DNA from: Erysipelotrichaceae bacterium
GTDB lineage: Bacteria; Bacillota_I; Bacilli_A; Erysipelotrichales; Coprobacillaceae
Reading direction: 5' to 3'
Length of the DNA stretch: 39,132 bases
Assembly: GCA_021201315.1 (NCBI GenBank)
Contig: JAJQFG010000132.1
Location: 1-39,132 of the forward strand
The first letter of the stretch is position 1. Every line of letters starts with the position of its first letter. Positions 16,169-25,247 of the stretch are shown here, piece after piece. The notes beneath the pieces were generated by a model. That model worked only from the letters and a program-made list of their open reading frames with translations, ran no database searches and was not told the origin of the DNA. Both the position numbers and the translations under genes were made by a program.

Positions 16169-17320
16169 ATGAAAAAAATAACAATTTTAGGAGTTACTGG
16201 TTCTATTGGAACTCAAAGTGTTGATGTTATTAGACATCATAATGATGAATTTGAGATTGTGGCGATGTCTGCTGGAAAAAATATTGATGCTTTAGAAAAA
16301 ATTATGCGATATATTCATGCACCTTATATTTGTGTTTCACAAAAGGAAGATCAAGAATATTTACAAAGAAAACATAAGGATCGTACTTTTTATTATGGTG
16401 AAGAGGGTTTGGTTAAAATTGCTACTTTAGAAGATGTTGATATTGTTTTAAATGGTATTGTTGGTTTTGCTGGATTAGTTCCAACGATTGAAGCTATTAA
16501 ACATCATAAAGATATTGCTTTAGCGAATAAAGAAACATTAGTTGTAGCTGGTCATATTATTATTCCTTTAGTTAAAGAAAATAATGTTCAATTATTACCT
16601 GTTGATAGTGAACATTCTGCTATTTTTCAATCTTTAAATGGTGAAAATCATGGTGATATCGAAAAGATTATTTTAACTTGTAGTGGTGGTAGTTTTAGAG
16701 ATAAATCAAGATATGAACTTAAAAATGTTACTGTTGATCAAGCATTAAAGCATCCTAATTGGTCAATGGGTGCTAAAATAACCATTGATAGTGCTACTTT
16801 ATTTAATAAAGGTTTAGAAGTTATGGAAGCACATTGGCTTTTTGATGTGAATTATGATGATATTGAAGTTTTAATTCATCCTGAAAGTATTATCCATTCC
16901 ATGGTTGAATATAAAGATACAGCTATTATTGCTCAACTTGGTACACCTGATATGCGTTTACCAATTCAATATGCTTTATCATATCCTCGTCGTTTACCTT
17001 TGATGGGTGGTAAACGTTTAAGTCTTGCAGATATTGGCTCATTGCATTTTTCTAAACCCGATTTGAAGAGATTTCATGCTCTTGCTTTATCTTATGAAGC
17101 TGGTAAAAAAGGTGGTTCTATGCCTTGTGTTTTAAACGGTGCCAATGAAGAGGCTAATTTATTGTTTAGAAATAGAAAAATAGCTTTCTTAGATATTGAA
17201 AAACTTGTTGAGGAAGCCATGTATGCTCATGAATGGGTCAATAATCCTTCATTAGAACAGCTCTTAGAAATTGATCAATGGGCTAGAGATTTTGTAAAAA
17301 AGAAAGTAGGAGCTGATTAA
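16169..17320 (+). CDS. dxr: 1-deoxy-D-xylulose 5-phosphate reductoisomerase
   Basis: 383 aa. NADPH-binding GVTGSIGTQ at residues 8-16, LANKETLVVAG, metal-binding DSEHSAIFQ, and the NWSMGAKITIDSATLFNKGLE block (shown in part) identify the enzyme. It catalyses the committed step of the MEP isoprenoid pathway, so the organism makes IPP by MEP and feeds the adjacent UppS. The stop codon abuts the rseP start. Confidence 0.98.
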   Translation: MKKITILGVTGSIGTQSVDVIRHHNDEFEIVAMSAGKNIDALEKIMRYIHAPYICVSQKEDQEYLQRKHKDRTFYYGEEGLVKIATLEDVDIVLNGIVGFAGLVPTIEAIKHHKDIALANKETLVVAGHIIIPLVKENNVQLLPVDSEHSAIFQSLNGENHGDIEKIILTCSGGSFRDKSRYELKNVTVDQALKHPNWSMGAKITIDSATLFNKGLEVMEAHWLFDVNYDDIEVLIHPESIIHSMVEYKDTAIIAQLGTPDMRLPIQYALSYPRRLPLMGGKRLSLADIGSLHFSKPDLKRFHALALSYEAGKKGGSMPCVLNGANEEANLLFRNRKIAFLDIEKLVEEAMYAHEWVNNPSLEQLLEIDQWARDFVKKKVGAD

Positions 17321-18406
17321 ATGCAAACAATTATTAGTATTATTGTTTTTATTCTTATTTTAGGTTCAATTATTATTATTCATGAATTTGGACACTTTAT
17401 GGCTGCTAAATATTTTAATGTATATTGCAGTCAGTTTTCTATTGGTTTTGGACCTAAAATATGGTCAAAACAAGGAAAGGAAACAGAATATGAGATTCGT
17501 TGTATTCCCTTTGGTGGTTTTGTGGCTATGGCAGGTGAAGATGACCAAGTAGATAATGAAGCAATGAAAGATGTTCCACTTGAACGTACTTTGAAGGGTA
17601 TTAAAACTTATCAAAAAATAATTATTTTTGCTGCTGGTGTCTTTATGAATTTTGTTTTGGCCATTGTTGTAACTTTAGGAGTTAATTTATTTGCTGGTCA
17701 AATGCCTGTAGATCAATGTGTTGTTGGCGGTATTCCTGAAGATTCCCCGGCTATTGATTATGGACTTGAAGTAGGGGATATTATTCAACAAGTAAATGTT
17801 AAAGAAACTGGTGAAAGTATTTTAATTTCTAGTTATGATGATTTATCTTTGACTCAAGAGAATCTTAATTTATCAAGTGATACAATTAATGTGACTATTA
17901 CAGTATTAAGAGATGACGAAGATATAAGTTTAGATATGCAAATGTATTACAATGAGTCTGATGGAACTTATAAAGTTGGATTTACACAGGCAACACGTTC
18001 TATGAGTATTAGCGAAGCAGTAAGTTATACTTTTACATCTCTTGGTGAAATGAGCGTTGTTATTATTGAAGCATTAGGTCAATTAGTTGTTAATTTTACT
18101 GGTACAGTTTCTCAATTATCTGGACCTGCTGGTATATATCAGATTACTTCTGAAGTTACTGCTACAGGCCAAATTGAATATGTTTTTAGTTTATTAGCCA
18201 TGCTATCTGTTAATGTGGGTATTTTTAATTTGATGCCTATTCCTGGTCTTGATGGTTGCCAAATATTATATGCTATTGTAGAAAAAATTATTGGAAGAGA
18301 GTTACCTCAAAACTTTAAAGTAGTTTTACAACTGGTAGGTTTAGGTTTGGTTTTATTATTGATGGTTATTGTGACTTATCAGGATATTGTACGTATGCTG
18401 GGGTGA
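17321..18406 (+). CDS. rseP: RseP/RasP site-2 membrane metalloprotease
   Basis: 361 aa. HEFGH at residues 21-25 in the first membrane helix, a conserved FSIGFGPKIW after it, one PDZ domain (about 125-200), and the third zinc ligand in LMPIPGLDGCQ (Asp311). The family usually has LDGG(R/H) here; Cys-Gln is an oddity but the Asp is kept. It cleaves membrane segments of anti-sigma factors and remnant signal peptides. Located directly between dxr and polC, with no proS between as in Bacillus. Confidence 0.96.
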   Translation: MQTIISIIVFILILGSIIIIHEFGHFMAAKYFNVYCSQFSIGFGPKIWSKQGKETEYEIRCIPFGGFVAMAGEDDQVDNEAMKDVPLERTLKGIKTYQKIIIFAAGVFMNFVLAIVVTLGVNLFAGQMPVDQCVVGGIPEDSPAIDYGLEVGDIIQQVNVKETGESILISSYDDLSLTQENLNLSSDTINVTITVLRDDEDISLDMQMYYNESDGTYKVGFTQATRSMSISEAVSYTFTSLGEMSVVIIEALGQLVVNFTGTVSQLSGPAGIYQITSEVTATGQIEYVFSLLAMLSVNVGIFNLMPIPGLDGCQILYAIVEKIIGRELPQNFKVVLQLVGLGLVLLLMVIVTYQDIVRMLG

Positions 18407-18409
18407 AGT

Positions 18410-21400
18410 ATGAATAAAACACTTATTTTATTAAAACAATTACAAATAGAAGATAAGGTTAATGAACTTCAAAAACTTCATATGGATAAAGTTTATGTTT
18501 ATAATGATAATTCTTATGAATTTGTATTTACTGGTTCTACTTTAATACCAGTTGAAGAAATGAAAATATTATATCATAGTAAAGATCGTTTTCCTTATCC
18601 ATGTGAATTTGTATTTCAATGGCTAAATCAAGACAATACTTATATCATTGATTATGCATTATTTATCTTTGATAGCTTAAAATCACGATATCCACAACTA
18701 CAAAATATGACTGCTAATTTATTAAGTTATGAAAATAATACTTTAAAAATAGAAGTTGTTAATGAAATACAACTTAAATCAATGGAAAGTTTATGTTTAT
18801 TATTTCCTAGATATTTTCAAAAATTTGGAATTGATATTAATTTTGAAGTATTTATTAATCAAGAAAATGAAGTCTATCAATCTATTCAACAAGAAATGGA
18901 TGGGTTAGAAGAAATTGAAGTAGATGCCAGTGCTTTTATTGATAATGTAAAACAAGCATCTAAGAATAAAACAAAGAGTTATAAAAAAGACTATTTCCGT
19001 TTATCCATTGATGAGATAGATAATACTATGCAGGATGTTTTAATACAAGGTTATGTTTTTAAAGAAGATTCTATTAAAACTAAAGCTGGTAAAACAATTC
19101 AATCATTATATGTAACTGATTATACTAATAGTATTATTGTTAAAAGATTTGAAGATAAAAACAGAAATACATTGGAAGAAATCAATAAGCTCAAAAAAGG
19201 TGGAAAATGGATAAGGGTTAAAGGAAGAGTAGAATATGATTCATTTGCGAAAGATTTAGTTATTCGCACATCTGATATTGAAATCATTCCTTCTCCTAAA
19301 ATTAGAGAAGATAATGCACCAAAAAAACGTGTAGAATTGCATGTACACTCTAAAATGTCATCCATGGATGGCATTGGCAGTATTACAGATTATGTAACAC
19401 GTGCTGCTTATTGGGGACATCAAGCTATTGCAGTTACAGATCATGGAAATGTGCAATCGTTTCCAGAAGCTCAGAGTGCTTCTGTAAAGAATCATATTAA
19501 GATGATTTATGGTGTGGAAATGTATATGATTGATCCGGATTTTACAGTTGTTTATAATGAAAAGGATGTAAGTCTTAAAGATCTTACTTTTGTTTCTTTT
19601 GACTTGGAAACAACAGGTTTATCAGTTATGGATGACGATATTACTGAATTTGGTGCGATTAAAATGAAAAATGGACAGATTATTGATCGTATTCAAAGCT
19701 TGATTAAACCTAATAAGGAGATTTCTCAAAAAATTACAAATTTAACCCATATTACCAATGAAGATGTCAAAGATGCTCCAACAATTATGGAATTTTTACC
19801 AAAAATATTAGAATTTTTTGGTGATGATGTTATAGTTGCACATAATGCTACTTTTGATGTTGGTTTTTTAAATGAGATATTGTTAAGAAATGGATTTGAG
19901 AAACTTAAAAATCCTGCTGTTGATTCATTAGCTTTAGCGTGGAAATTATTGCCTGATTTAAAAGCTTATCGCTTAGGCAATGTTTGTCGTCATTATCATA
20001 TTATGTATGATGGTGATGCTGCCCATCGTGCAGATTATGACGCCGAAGTACTTGCTTCCGCATTTCATTTAATGCTTCATGATATGATGCAATTAAAATA
20101 TTATAATCTTAAAGATATGAATACATTTCCATGTGAAAATGCTTATAAGAAAGTTAGACCTAAACATATGTGTGTTTTAGCAAAAAATAAAACTGGTTTG
20201 AAAAACTTATTTAAACTTGTTTCTGAGGCTAATACAACCTATTATGAAAAAACATCACGAATACCTCGTGAACGTTTAGAATATTATAGAGAAGGCCTGC
20301 TTTTTGGTAGTGGTTGCTATAATTCGGAAATATTTGATTTGGCTATGACAAGAGGTATTGATGAATTAAAAAAAGCTATGGCATTTTATGATTATATCGA
20401 AATATTACCTTTAGATATATGTGAATATTTTATAGAAAGAGGTAATATTGATACTAAAGAAGAACTTATAAAAATTCTTAGACGTATTGTAGATACTGCT
20501 AAATCTATGAATAAGCTTATTGTCGCAACAGGTGATGTTCATTATTTAGATCATGAGGATAAAATATATAGAGACGTTTTCACTTGTAATCCAAAAATTG
20601 GTTTAGGTGGTGCTTTGCATCCTTTAACAGATCGACATAATCCAGCTGCTTGGACACCTGATGAATATTTTAGAAATACTCAGGAAATGAAGGATAGCTT
20701 ATCTTATTTAAGTGATGAAGAAAAGGAAGAATACGTAGTAACTAATTCTAATAAGATAGCTGATATGATTGATGGCGATTTTCATGTCGTTCATGATCAA
20801 TTATTTACACCACATATTGATAATGCTGATGAAAATTTACGTCAATTATGTTTTGATAATGCTCATAAGCAATATGGTGATGTTTTGCCTGAAATTGTTG
20901 AAAAACGTTTAACTAAGGAATTGGATAATATTATTAAACATGGTTTTGGGGTTATTTATTATATTGCTCATAAACTTGTTAAAAAGTCTAATGAAGCTGG
21001 TTATTTGGTAGGAAGTAGAGGTTCTGTTGGCTCATCTTTTGTGGCAACAATGGCCAATATATCTGAAGTTAATCCATTACCACCACATTATTATTGTCCT
21101 AATTGTCAATATAGTGAATTTTTACCCGAAGGAACAATTGCTAATGGTTATGATCTACCTCCAAAGGTTTGCCCTGTATGTGGAAAACCGTTAAAAGGGG
21201 ATGGACATAATATTCCATTTGAAACATTCCTTGGATTTAACGCTGATAAAGTTCCTGACATTGATTTAAATTTCTCAGGTGATTATCAACCAACGGCTCA
21301 TGCTTATACCAAAGAAATATTTGGTGAAGATCATGTATTTCGTGCTGGAACTATTTCCACTGTTGCTGAAAAAACAGCTCATGGTTATGCTAAAGGCTAT

Positions 21401-22720
21401 GCTGAATTAATGGGTAAAGAAGATACAATACGCTCTGCAGAACTTGAAAGAATAGCTAAAGGATGTACAGGGGTTAAAAGAACAACTGGACAGCATCCTG
21501 GAGGAATTATTGTCATACCTGAAAATATGGATGTCTTTGATTTTACGCCATATCAATATCCTGCTGATGATTTAACAACTGAATGGAAAACGACACATTT
21601 TGATTTCCATGCCATTCATGATAATGTCTTAAAATTTGATATTTTAGGACATGTTGATCCAACTGTTATTAGAATGTTACAGGATTTAACAGGTGTTAAT
21701 CCTAGCGATATTCCTACAAATGATCCTTATGTTATGAGTCTCTTTAATTCAACCGAGGCTATGGGGATAGATTTAAGCTTCTTAGATTGTAAAACAGGAG
21801 CTTTAGGTTTACCAGAATTTGGTACTAAATTTGTTAGAAGTATCCTTGAACAAACACATCCAACATCTTTTAGTGATTTAGTTATTATTTCAGGATTATC
21901 TCATGGTACTGATGTTTATTTAGGCAATGCAGAGACATTAATTAGTTCTGGTACTTGTACTTTAAAAGAAGTTATAGGTTGTCGTGATGATATTATGGTT
22001 TACTTAATTGAAAAAGGATTACCAAATAAAGATGCATTTGATATTATGGAATGTGTTCGTAAAGGAAAATCTCCTGCAGTTTTTCCAGAAAAGCATTATG
22101 AAGAATTGATGCGCCAATATGATGTTCCTACATGGTATATTGAATCATGTAAGAAAATTAAATACATGTTCCCAAAAGCTCATGCAGCTGCTTATGTTTT
22201 AAGTGCTATCCGTGTAGCTTGGTGGAAGCTTTATTATCCAAGAGAATATTATGCTGTTTACTTTACTACAAGATGCGATGCTTATGATATTGAAACAATG
22301 ATTCAAGGTAGAGAAGCAGTCCTTACGAAATATCATCAAATTCTGGATGATAAGAAAAATGGCATAAAGATTTCAAATAAAGATGAAGCTTTAATATCTG
22401 TTTTTGAAATCTGTTTAGAAATGTTTGAAAGGGGATTCCATTTTTCAAATATTTCATTGGAATATTCTGCTTCACAAAATTTTATTATTGATCCAAATGA
22501 TACCAGTGCCATTATTCCACCATTTACTTCTATTGATGGTTTAGGTGCATCAGTTGGTGATAGTGTTATTGAAGCCAGAAATGAAAATGAGTTCTTATCA
22601 AAAGAGGATGTCACAAAACGAACACGATTAACCAATACTCAATTGGACTTCTTAACAAAAATTGGAGTCTTTGACCATCTATCTGATAAAAATCAATTAT
22701 CTTTATTTGACTTATTATAA
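18410..22720 (+). CDS. polC: DNA polymerase III alpha subunit, PolC type
   Basis: 1436 aa, full length for Gram-positive PolC. Order of domains: N-terminal and OB region; PHP domain starting about 310 (HVHSKMSSMDG) split by a DEDDh 3'-5' exonuclease from about 396 (FDLETTGLS) to 560; PHP resumes; zinc module with CPNC (about 894) and CPVC (about 922); polymerase palm with PDIDLNFSGDY (about 949); and MFPKAHAAAYV-x-SAIR further on. It is the leading-strand replicative polymerase with built-in proofreading. Starts 4 bases after rseP with GGGGTGAAG. Confidence 0.99.
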   Translation: MNKTLILLKQLQIEDKVNELQKLHMDKVYVYNDNSYEFVFTGSTLIPVEEMKILYHSKDRFPYPCEFVFQWLNQDNTYIIDYALFIFDSLKSRYPQLQNMTANLLSYENNTLKIEVVNEIQLKSMESLCLLFPRYFQKFGIDINFEVFINQENEVYQSIQQEMDGLEEIEVDASAFIDNVKQASKNKTKSYKKDYFRLSIDEIDNTMQDVLIQGYVFKEDSIKTKAGKTIQSLYVTDYTNSIIVKRFEDKNRNTLEEINKLKKGGKWIRVKGRVEYDSFAKDLVIRTSDIEIIPSPKIREDNAPKKRVELHVHSKMSSMDGIGSITDYVTRAAYWGHQAIAVTDHGNVQSFPEAQSASVKNHIKMIYGVEMYMIDPDFTVVYNEKDVSLKDLTFVSFDLETTGLSVMDDDITEFGAIKMKNGQIIDRIQSLIKPNKEISQKITNLTHITNEDVKDAPTIMEFLPKILEFFGDDVIVAHNATFDVGFLNEILLRNGFEKLKNPAVDSLALAWKLLPDLKAYRLGNVCRHYHIMYDGDAAHRADYDAEVLASAFHLMLHDMMQLKYYNLKDMNTFPCENAYKKVRPKHMCVLAKNKTGLKNLFKLVSEANTTYYEKTSRIPRERLEYYREGLLFGSGCYNSEIFDLAMTRGIDELKKAMAFYDYIEILPLDICEYFIERGNIDTKEELIKILRRIVDTAKSMNKLIVATGDVHYLDHEDKIYRDVFTCNPKIGLGGALHPLTDRHNPAAWTPDEYFRNTQEMKDSLSYLSDEEKEEYVVTNSNKIADMIDGDFHVVHDQLFTPHIDNADENLRQLCFDNAHKQYGDVLPEIVEKRLTKELDNIIKHGFGVIYYIAHKLVKKSNEAGYLVGSRGSVGSSFVATMANISEVNPLPPHYYCPNCQYSEFLPEGTIANGYDLPPKVCPVCGKPLKGDGHNIPFETFLGFNADKVPDIDLNFSGDYQPTAHAYTKEIFGEDHVFRAGTISTVAEKTAHGYAKGYAELMGKEDTIRSAELERIAKGCTGVKRTTGQHPGGIIVIPENMDVFDFTPYQYPADDLTTEWKTTHFDFHAIHDNVLKFDILGHVDPTVIRMLQDLTGVNPSDIPTNDPYVMSLFNSTEAMGIDLSFLDCKTGALGLPEFGTKFVRSILEQTHPTSFSDLVIISGLSHGTDVYLGNAETLISSGTCTLKEVIGCRDDIMVYLIEKGLPNKDAFDIMECVRKGKSPAVFPEKHYEELMRQYDVPTWYIESCKKIKYMFPKAHAAAYVLSAIRVAWWKLYYPREYYAVYFTTRCDAYDIETMIQGREAVLTKYHQILDDKKNGIKISNKDEALISVFEICLEMFERGFHFSNISLEYSASQNFIIDPNDTSAIIPPFTSIDGLGASVGDSVIEARNENEFLSKEDVTKRTRLTNTQLDFLTKIGVFDHLSDKNQLSLFDLL

Positions 22721-22736
22721 AAATAACGATGAATAC

Positions 22737-22765
22737 TTGTATTTTGCAATTAAGTGTGTTATATT
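22737..22765 (+). promoter_or_regulatory. Promoter of the rimP-nusA-infB operon
   Basis: TTGTAT (22737-22742), 17-base spacer, TATATT (22760-22765), placed between the polC stop and the leader hairpin. Confidence 0.55.
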
Positions 22766-22786
22766 ATGAATTGTAATCAGTGATTT

Positions 22787-22808
22787 ACGAGAGGGGCAAC
22801 CCTCTCGT
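22787..22808 (+). promoter_or_regulatory. GNRA-capped hairpin in the rimP leader
   Basis: ACGAGAGGG (22787-22795) pairs perfectly with CCCTCTCGT (22800-22808) around a GCAA tetraloop. The tail TTTCAATTTG has too few consecutive T residues for a strong terminator, so this is more likely a structured leader (attenuator, stability or processing element) of the nus operon. Confidence 0.6.
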
Positions 22809-22832
22809 TTCAATTTGTTAATGGAGGAATAT

Positions 22833-23294
22833 ATGTTAGAAAAGATTACAGAAATTATCCAACCAATACTCAAACAGCATGATTGTTATTTAGATGATAT
22901 TGAATATGTTAAAGAAAAAAATGAATGGTATTTACGTATATATATAGATAAAAATCATGGTTCTTTAGATATGGATACATGTGTAGCTGTTAGTGAAGCT
23001 ATTTCTGAATTATTAGATGAGGTTGATTTAATTCAAAATGAATATTATTTAGAAGTTTCTTCACCAGGAGCTGAAAAGCCTTTAAAAACTTTTGAAAAAG
23101 TTAAAGAATCTATAGGTGAATATGTTTATATTAAGTTAAGAAATCCTAAAAATGGAATGAATGATGTTTATGGAACTATTCTAGATGTTGTTGATAATAA
23201 TATTGAACTACAATATTTAGCTAAGAATATTAAGAAAAAATGTAGCATTTCTTATGACAATGTTGCATTTATCAGATTAGCCGTCAAATTTTAA
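22833..23294 (+). CDS. rimP: Ribosome maturation factor RimP
   Basis: 153 aa from the ATG at 22833, chosen because TGGAGG (22822-22827) precedes it; the frame is open further upstream from a TTG at 22815. Two-domain RimP pattern: LRIYIDKNHGSLDMDTCVAV, then YYLEVSSPGAEKPL. It assists 30S subunit assembly. First gene of rimP-nusA-ylxR-ylxQ-infB-rbfA. Confidence 0.95.
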   Translation: MLEKITEIIQPILKQHDCYLDDIEYVKEKNEWYLRIYIDKNHGSLDMDTCVAVSEAISELLDEVDLIQNEYYLEVSSPGAEKPLKTFEKVKESIGEYVYIKLRNPKNGMNDVYGTILDVVDNNIELQYLAKNIKKKCSISYDNVAFIRLAVKF

Positions 23295-23312
23295 AGGAGG
23301 AAAAGAAATAAA

Positions 23313-24683
23313 ATGGCTAGTAAAAAATTTATCCAAGCGTTGGAATTATTGGAAGAAGAAAAAGGAATTAAAAAAGAAGTTGTTTTAGATGCTTTAAAAG
23401 AAGCAATGGAAAAAGCATATAAAAGAAATTATGCTGGCACTGAATCAAAAGTGGATGTAGAAATTAATCCTACATCTGGAAAAATTCGTATTTTTGAAAC
23501 AAAAGATGTTGTTGATGATGTCATGGATGAAGATTATCAACTATCTTTAGAAGAAGCTCAAGCAATCAATCCTAAATATAAAGTAGGAGATCAAGTTGTT
23601 AGTGAAGTTGATCCAGAGATTTTTGGACGATTAGCAGCTATTCAAACAAAACAATTATTACGTCAAAAGATTAGAGAATCAGAAAAAGATGCCTTATTTA
23701 ATGAATATATCGATAAAAAGGATGATATCATTAATGGTATTGTTGATCGTGTTGAACCTAATTTCGTTATTGTAAATATTGGTAGAACAGGTGCATTACT
23801 ACCTAAAAATCAACAAATTCCTGGAGAAAAACTTGTTGATGGACAACAAATAAAAGTTTATGTTAGTGATGTAGTTAAGGAAACGAAAGATACACGTATC
23901 AAAGTTTCAAGAACTGAACCTGGTTTAGTGAGAAGATTATTTGAACAAGAAGTTCCTGAAGTATTTGATGGAACTGTAGAAATTGTTTCTGTTTCTAGAG
24001 AAGCTGGTGAACGTAGTAAAATTGCTGTTACATCAAGAAACGAAAATATTGATCCTATTGGTTCTTGTGTTGGTAAAAGTGGTGTTCGCGTTAATAATGT
24101 TGTTAAAGAATTAAATGGTGAGAAAATTGATATTGTAGAATGGGATGAAGATCCAGTTGTTTATATTTCTCATGCATTATCACCATCAGAGGTTAAGCAT
24201 GTTAGTATTAATGAAGAAGAAAAGAGTGCATTAGTTATTGTACCAGATAATCAATTATCTTTAGCTATTGGTAAACGTGGACAAAATGCCAGATTAGCTG
24301 TTCGTTTAACAGGATGGAAGATTGATATTAAATCAGTTAGTGAAGCTATGGCAGAAGGATTAGCTTATGATGATGATTCAGAATTTAATAAATCATTTGA
24401 AGAAGAAATGACAAAAGTTGAAGAACCAATTGCTGAACCAATTATCCAAAAGATTGTCGAACCTGTTAAAGAACATATTGTTATTGAAGATTTTGATGAA
24501 AATGAAACTCAAGTTAACGATATTAATGACACAGATACACAAGAAATGTATGATGATGAAGAAACATTTGATAATGATGAAGATTATGATGATTATGATG
24601 ATAATGACTATGATGACTACGATGATGATTATGAAGAAGAATATGATCCATATGAAGAATATGATGCATATTATGATGATTAG
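23313..24683 (+). CDS. nusA: Transcription factor NusA with a long acidic tail
   Basis: 456 aa. N-terminal RNA polymerase-binding domain (to about 125), S1 domain (about 136-200, with GRTGALLPK), KH1 and KH2 (IGKRGQNARLAVRLTGWKID). NusA modulates pausing, termination and antitermination. Beyond the KH domains (about residue 355) it carries an extension of about 100 residues, whose last 60 or so are almost entirely Asp, Glu, Tyr and Asn (repeated DYDDYDD-like units). Firmicute NusA usually ends soon after KH2, so this acidic tail is a lineage-specific addition. Shine-Dalgarno AAAGGAGG. Confidence 0.97.
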   Translation: MASKKFIQALELLEEEKGIKKEVVLDALKEAMEKAYKRNYAGTESKVDVEINPTSGKIRIFETKDVVDDVMDEDYQLSLEEAQAINPKYKVGDQVVSEVDPEIFGRLAAIQTKQLLRQKIRESEKDALFNEYIDKKDDIINGIVDRVEPNFVIVNIGRTGALLPKNQQIPGEKLVDGQQIKVYVSDVVKETKDTRIKVSRTEPGLVRRLFEQEVPEVFDGTVEIVSVSREAGERSKIAVTSRNENIDPIGSCVGKSGVRVNNVVKELNGEKIDIVEWDEDPVVYISHALSPSEVKHVSINEEEKSALVIVPDNQLSLAIGKRGQNARLAVRLTGWKIDIKSVSEAMAEGLAYDDDSEFNKSFEEEMTKVEEPIAEPIIQKIVEPVKEHIVIEDFDENETQVNDINDTDTQEMYDDEETFDNDEDYDDYDDNDYDDYDDDYEEEYDPYEEYDAYYDD

Positions 24684-24692
24684 GAGAGTTTT

Positions 24693-24953
24693 ATGGCAAG
24701 AAAAATACCTTTAAGAAGATGTGTTGCCACTGGTGAACAATTACCAAAAAAACAACTTATCCGTGTTGTTAAAAACAAAGAAGGTCTTGTTTTTGTTGAT
24801 CCAACAGGTAAAATGAATGGTAGAGGTGCTTATTTAAAAAGAAGCGAAGAAGCTATTAATTTAGCTAGAAAAAAAGGTGTACTAGATAAATCATTAGAAA
24901 TTGAAGTACCTGATAGTATTTATGAGGAGTTATTAAAATATGTTGAAGAATGA
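24693..24953 (+). CDS. rnpM: YlxR (DUF448) RNA-binding protein, RnpM
   Basis: 86 aa. The YlxR pattern is complete: PLRRCVATGEQLPKKQLIRV, GLVFVDPTGKMNGRGAYL, and a C-terminal helix. In Bacillus the YlxR protein has been described as an RNase P modulator (RnpM). Normal position between nusA and ylxQ. Overlaps ylxQ by 14 bases. Confidence 0.94.
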   Translation: MARKIPLRRCVATGEQLPKKQLIRVVKNKEGLVFVDPTGKMNGRGAYLKRSEEAINLARKKGVLDKSLEIEVPDSIYEELLKYVEE

Positions 24954-25242
24954 TGTTTTATCAATGTTGGGCTTAGCCATGCGTGCTAGAAAAATTAGTC
25001 AAGGCGAGGTCTTATACAATGATATTCGTCATAGACGTGTTTTTTTGGTGATTATTAGTAGTGAAGCCAGTGATAATACCAAAAAGAAATTAAGTGATAA
25101 ATGTACATATTATCATATCGATTATCATATAATAGGTAGTATTGAAGAAATATCAAAAGCTATTGGCAAAGAAAATCGTGTTGCAGTAGGCATAAAGGAT
25201 CGTGGTTTTGCAGATAGTATAAAATCAAAGTTAGGAGGTTAA
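24940..25242 (+). CDS. ylxQ: YlxQ, L7Ae-family ribosomal protein homologue
   Basis: 100 aa, L7Ae/L30e/Gadd45 fold: a helix with [33 protein letters not shown], and [19 protein letters not shown]. Members bind kink-turn RNA; Bacillus YlxQ itself has no firmly assigned role. A Shine-Dalgarno (GAGGAG) lies inside ylxR. Confidence 0.93.
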   Translation: MLKNDVLSMLGLAMRARKISQGEVLYNDIRHRRVFLVIISSEASDNTKKKLSDKCTYYHIDYHIIGSIEEISKAIGKENRVAVGIKDRGFADSIKSKLGG

Positions 25243-25247
25243 TGGTT

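Noticed and set aside
24590-24680. Short tandem DNA repeat or CRISPR-like array
   Set aside because: The repetition is codon-level (Asp/Tyr/Glu codons in NusA) without spacers or regular unit length.
24418-24714. Met-rich plus-strand frame inside the end of nusA
   Set aside because: It is the out-of-frame reading of the GAT/TAT repeats that encode the acidic NusA tail.
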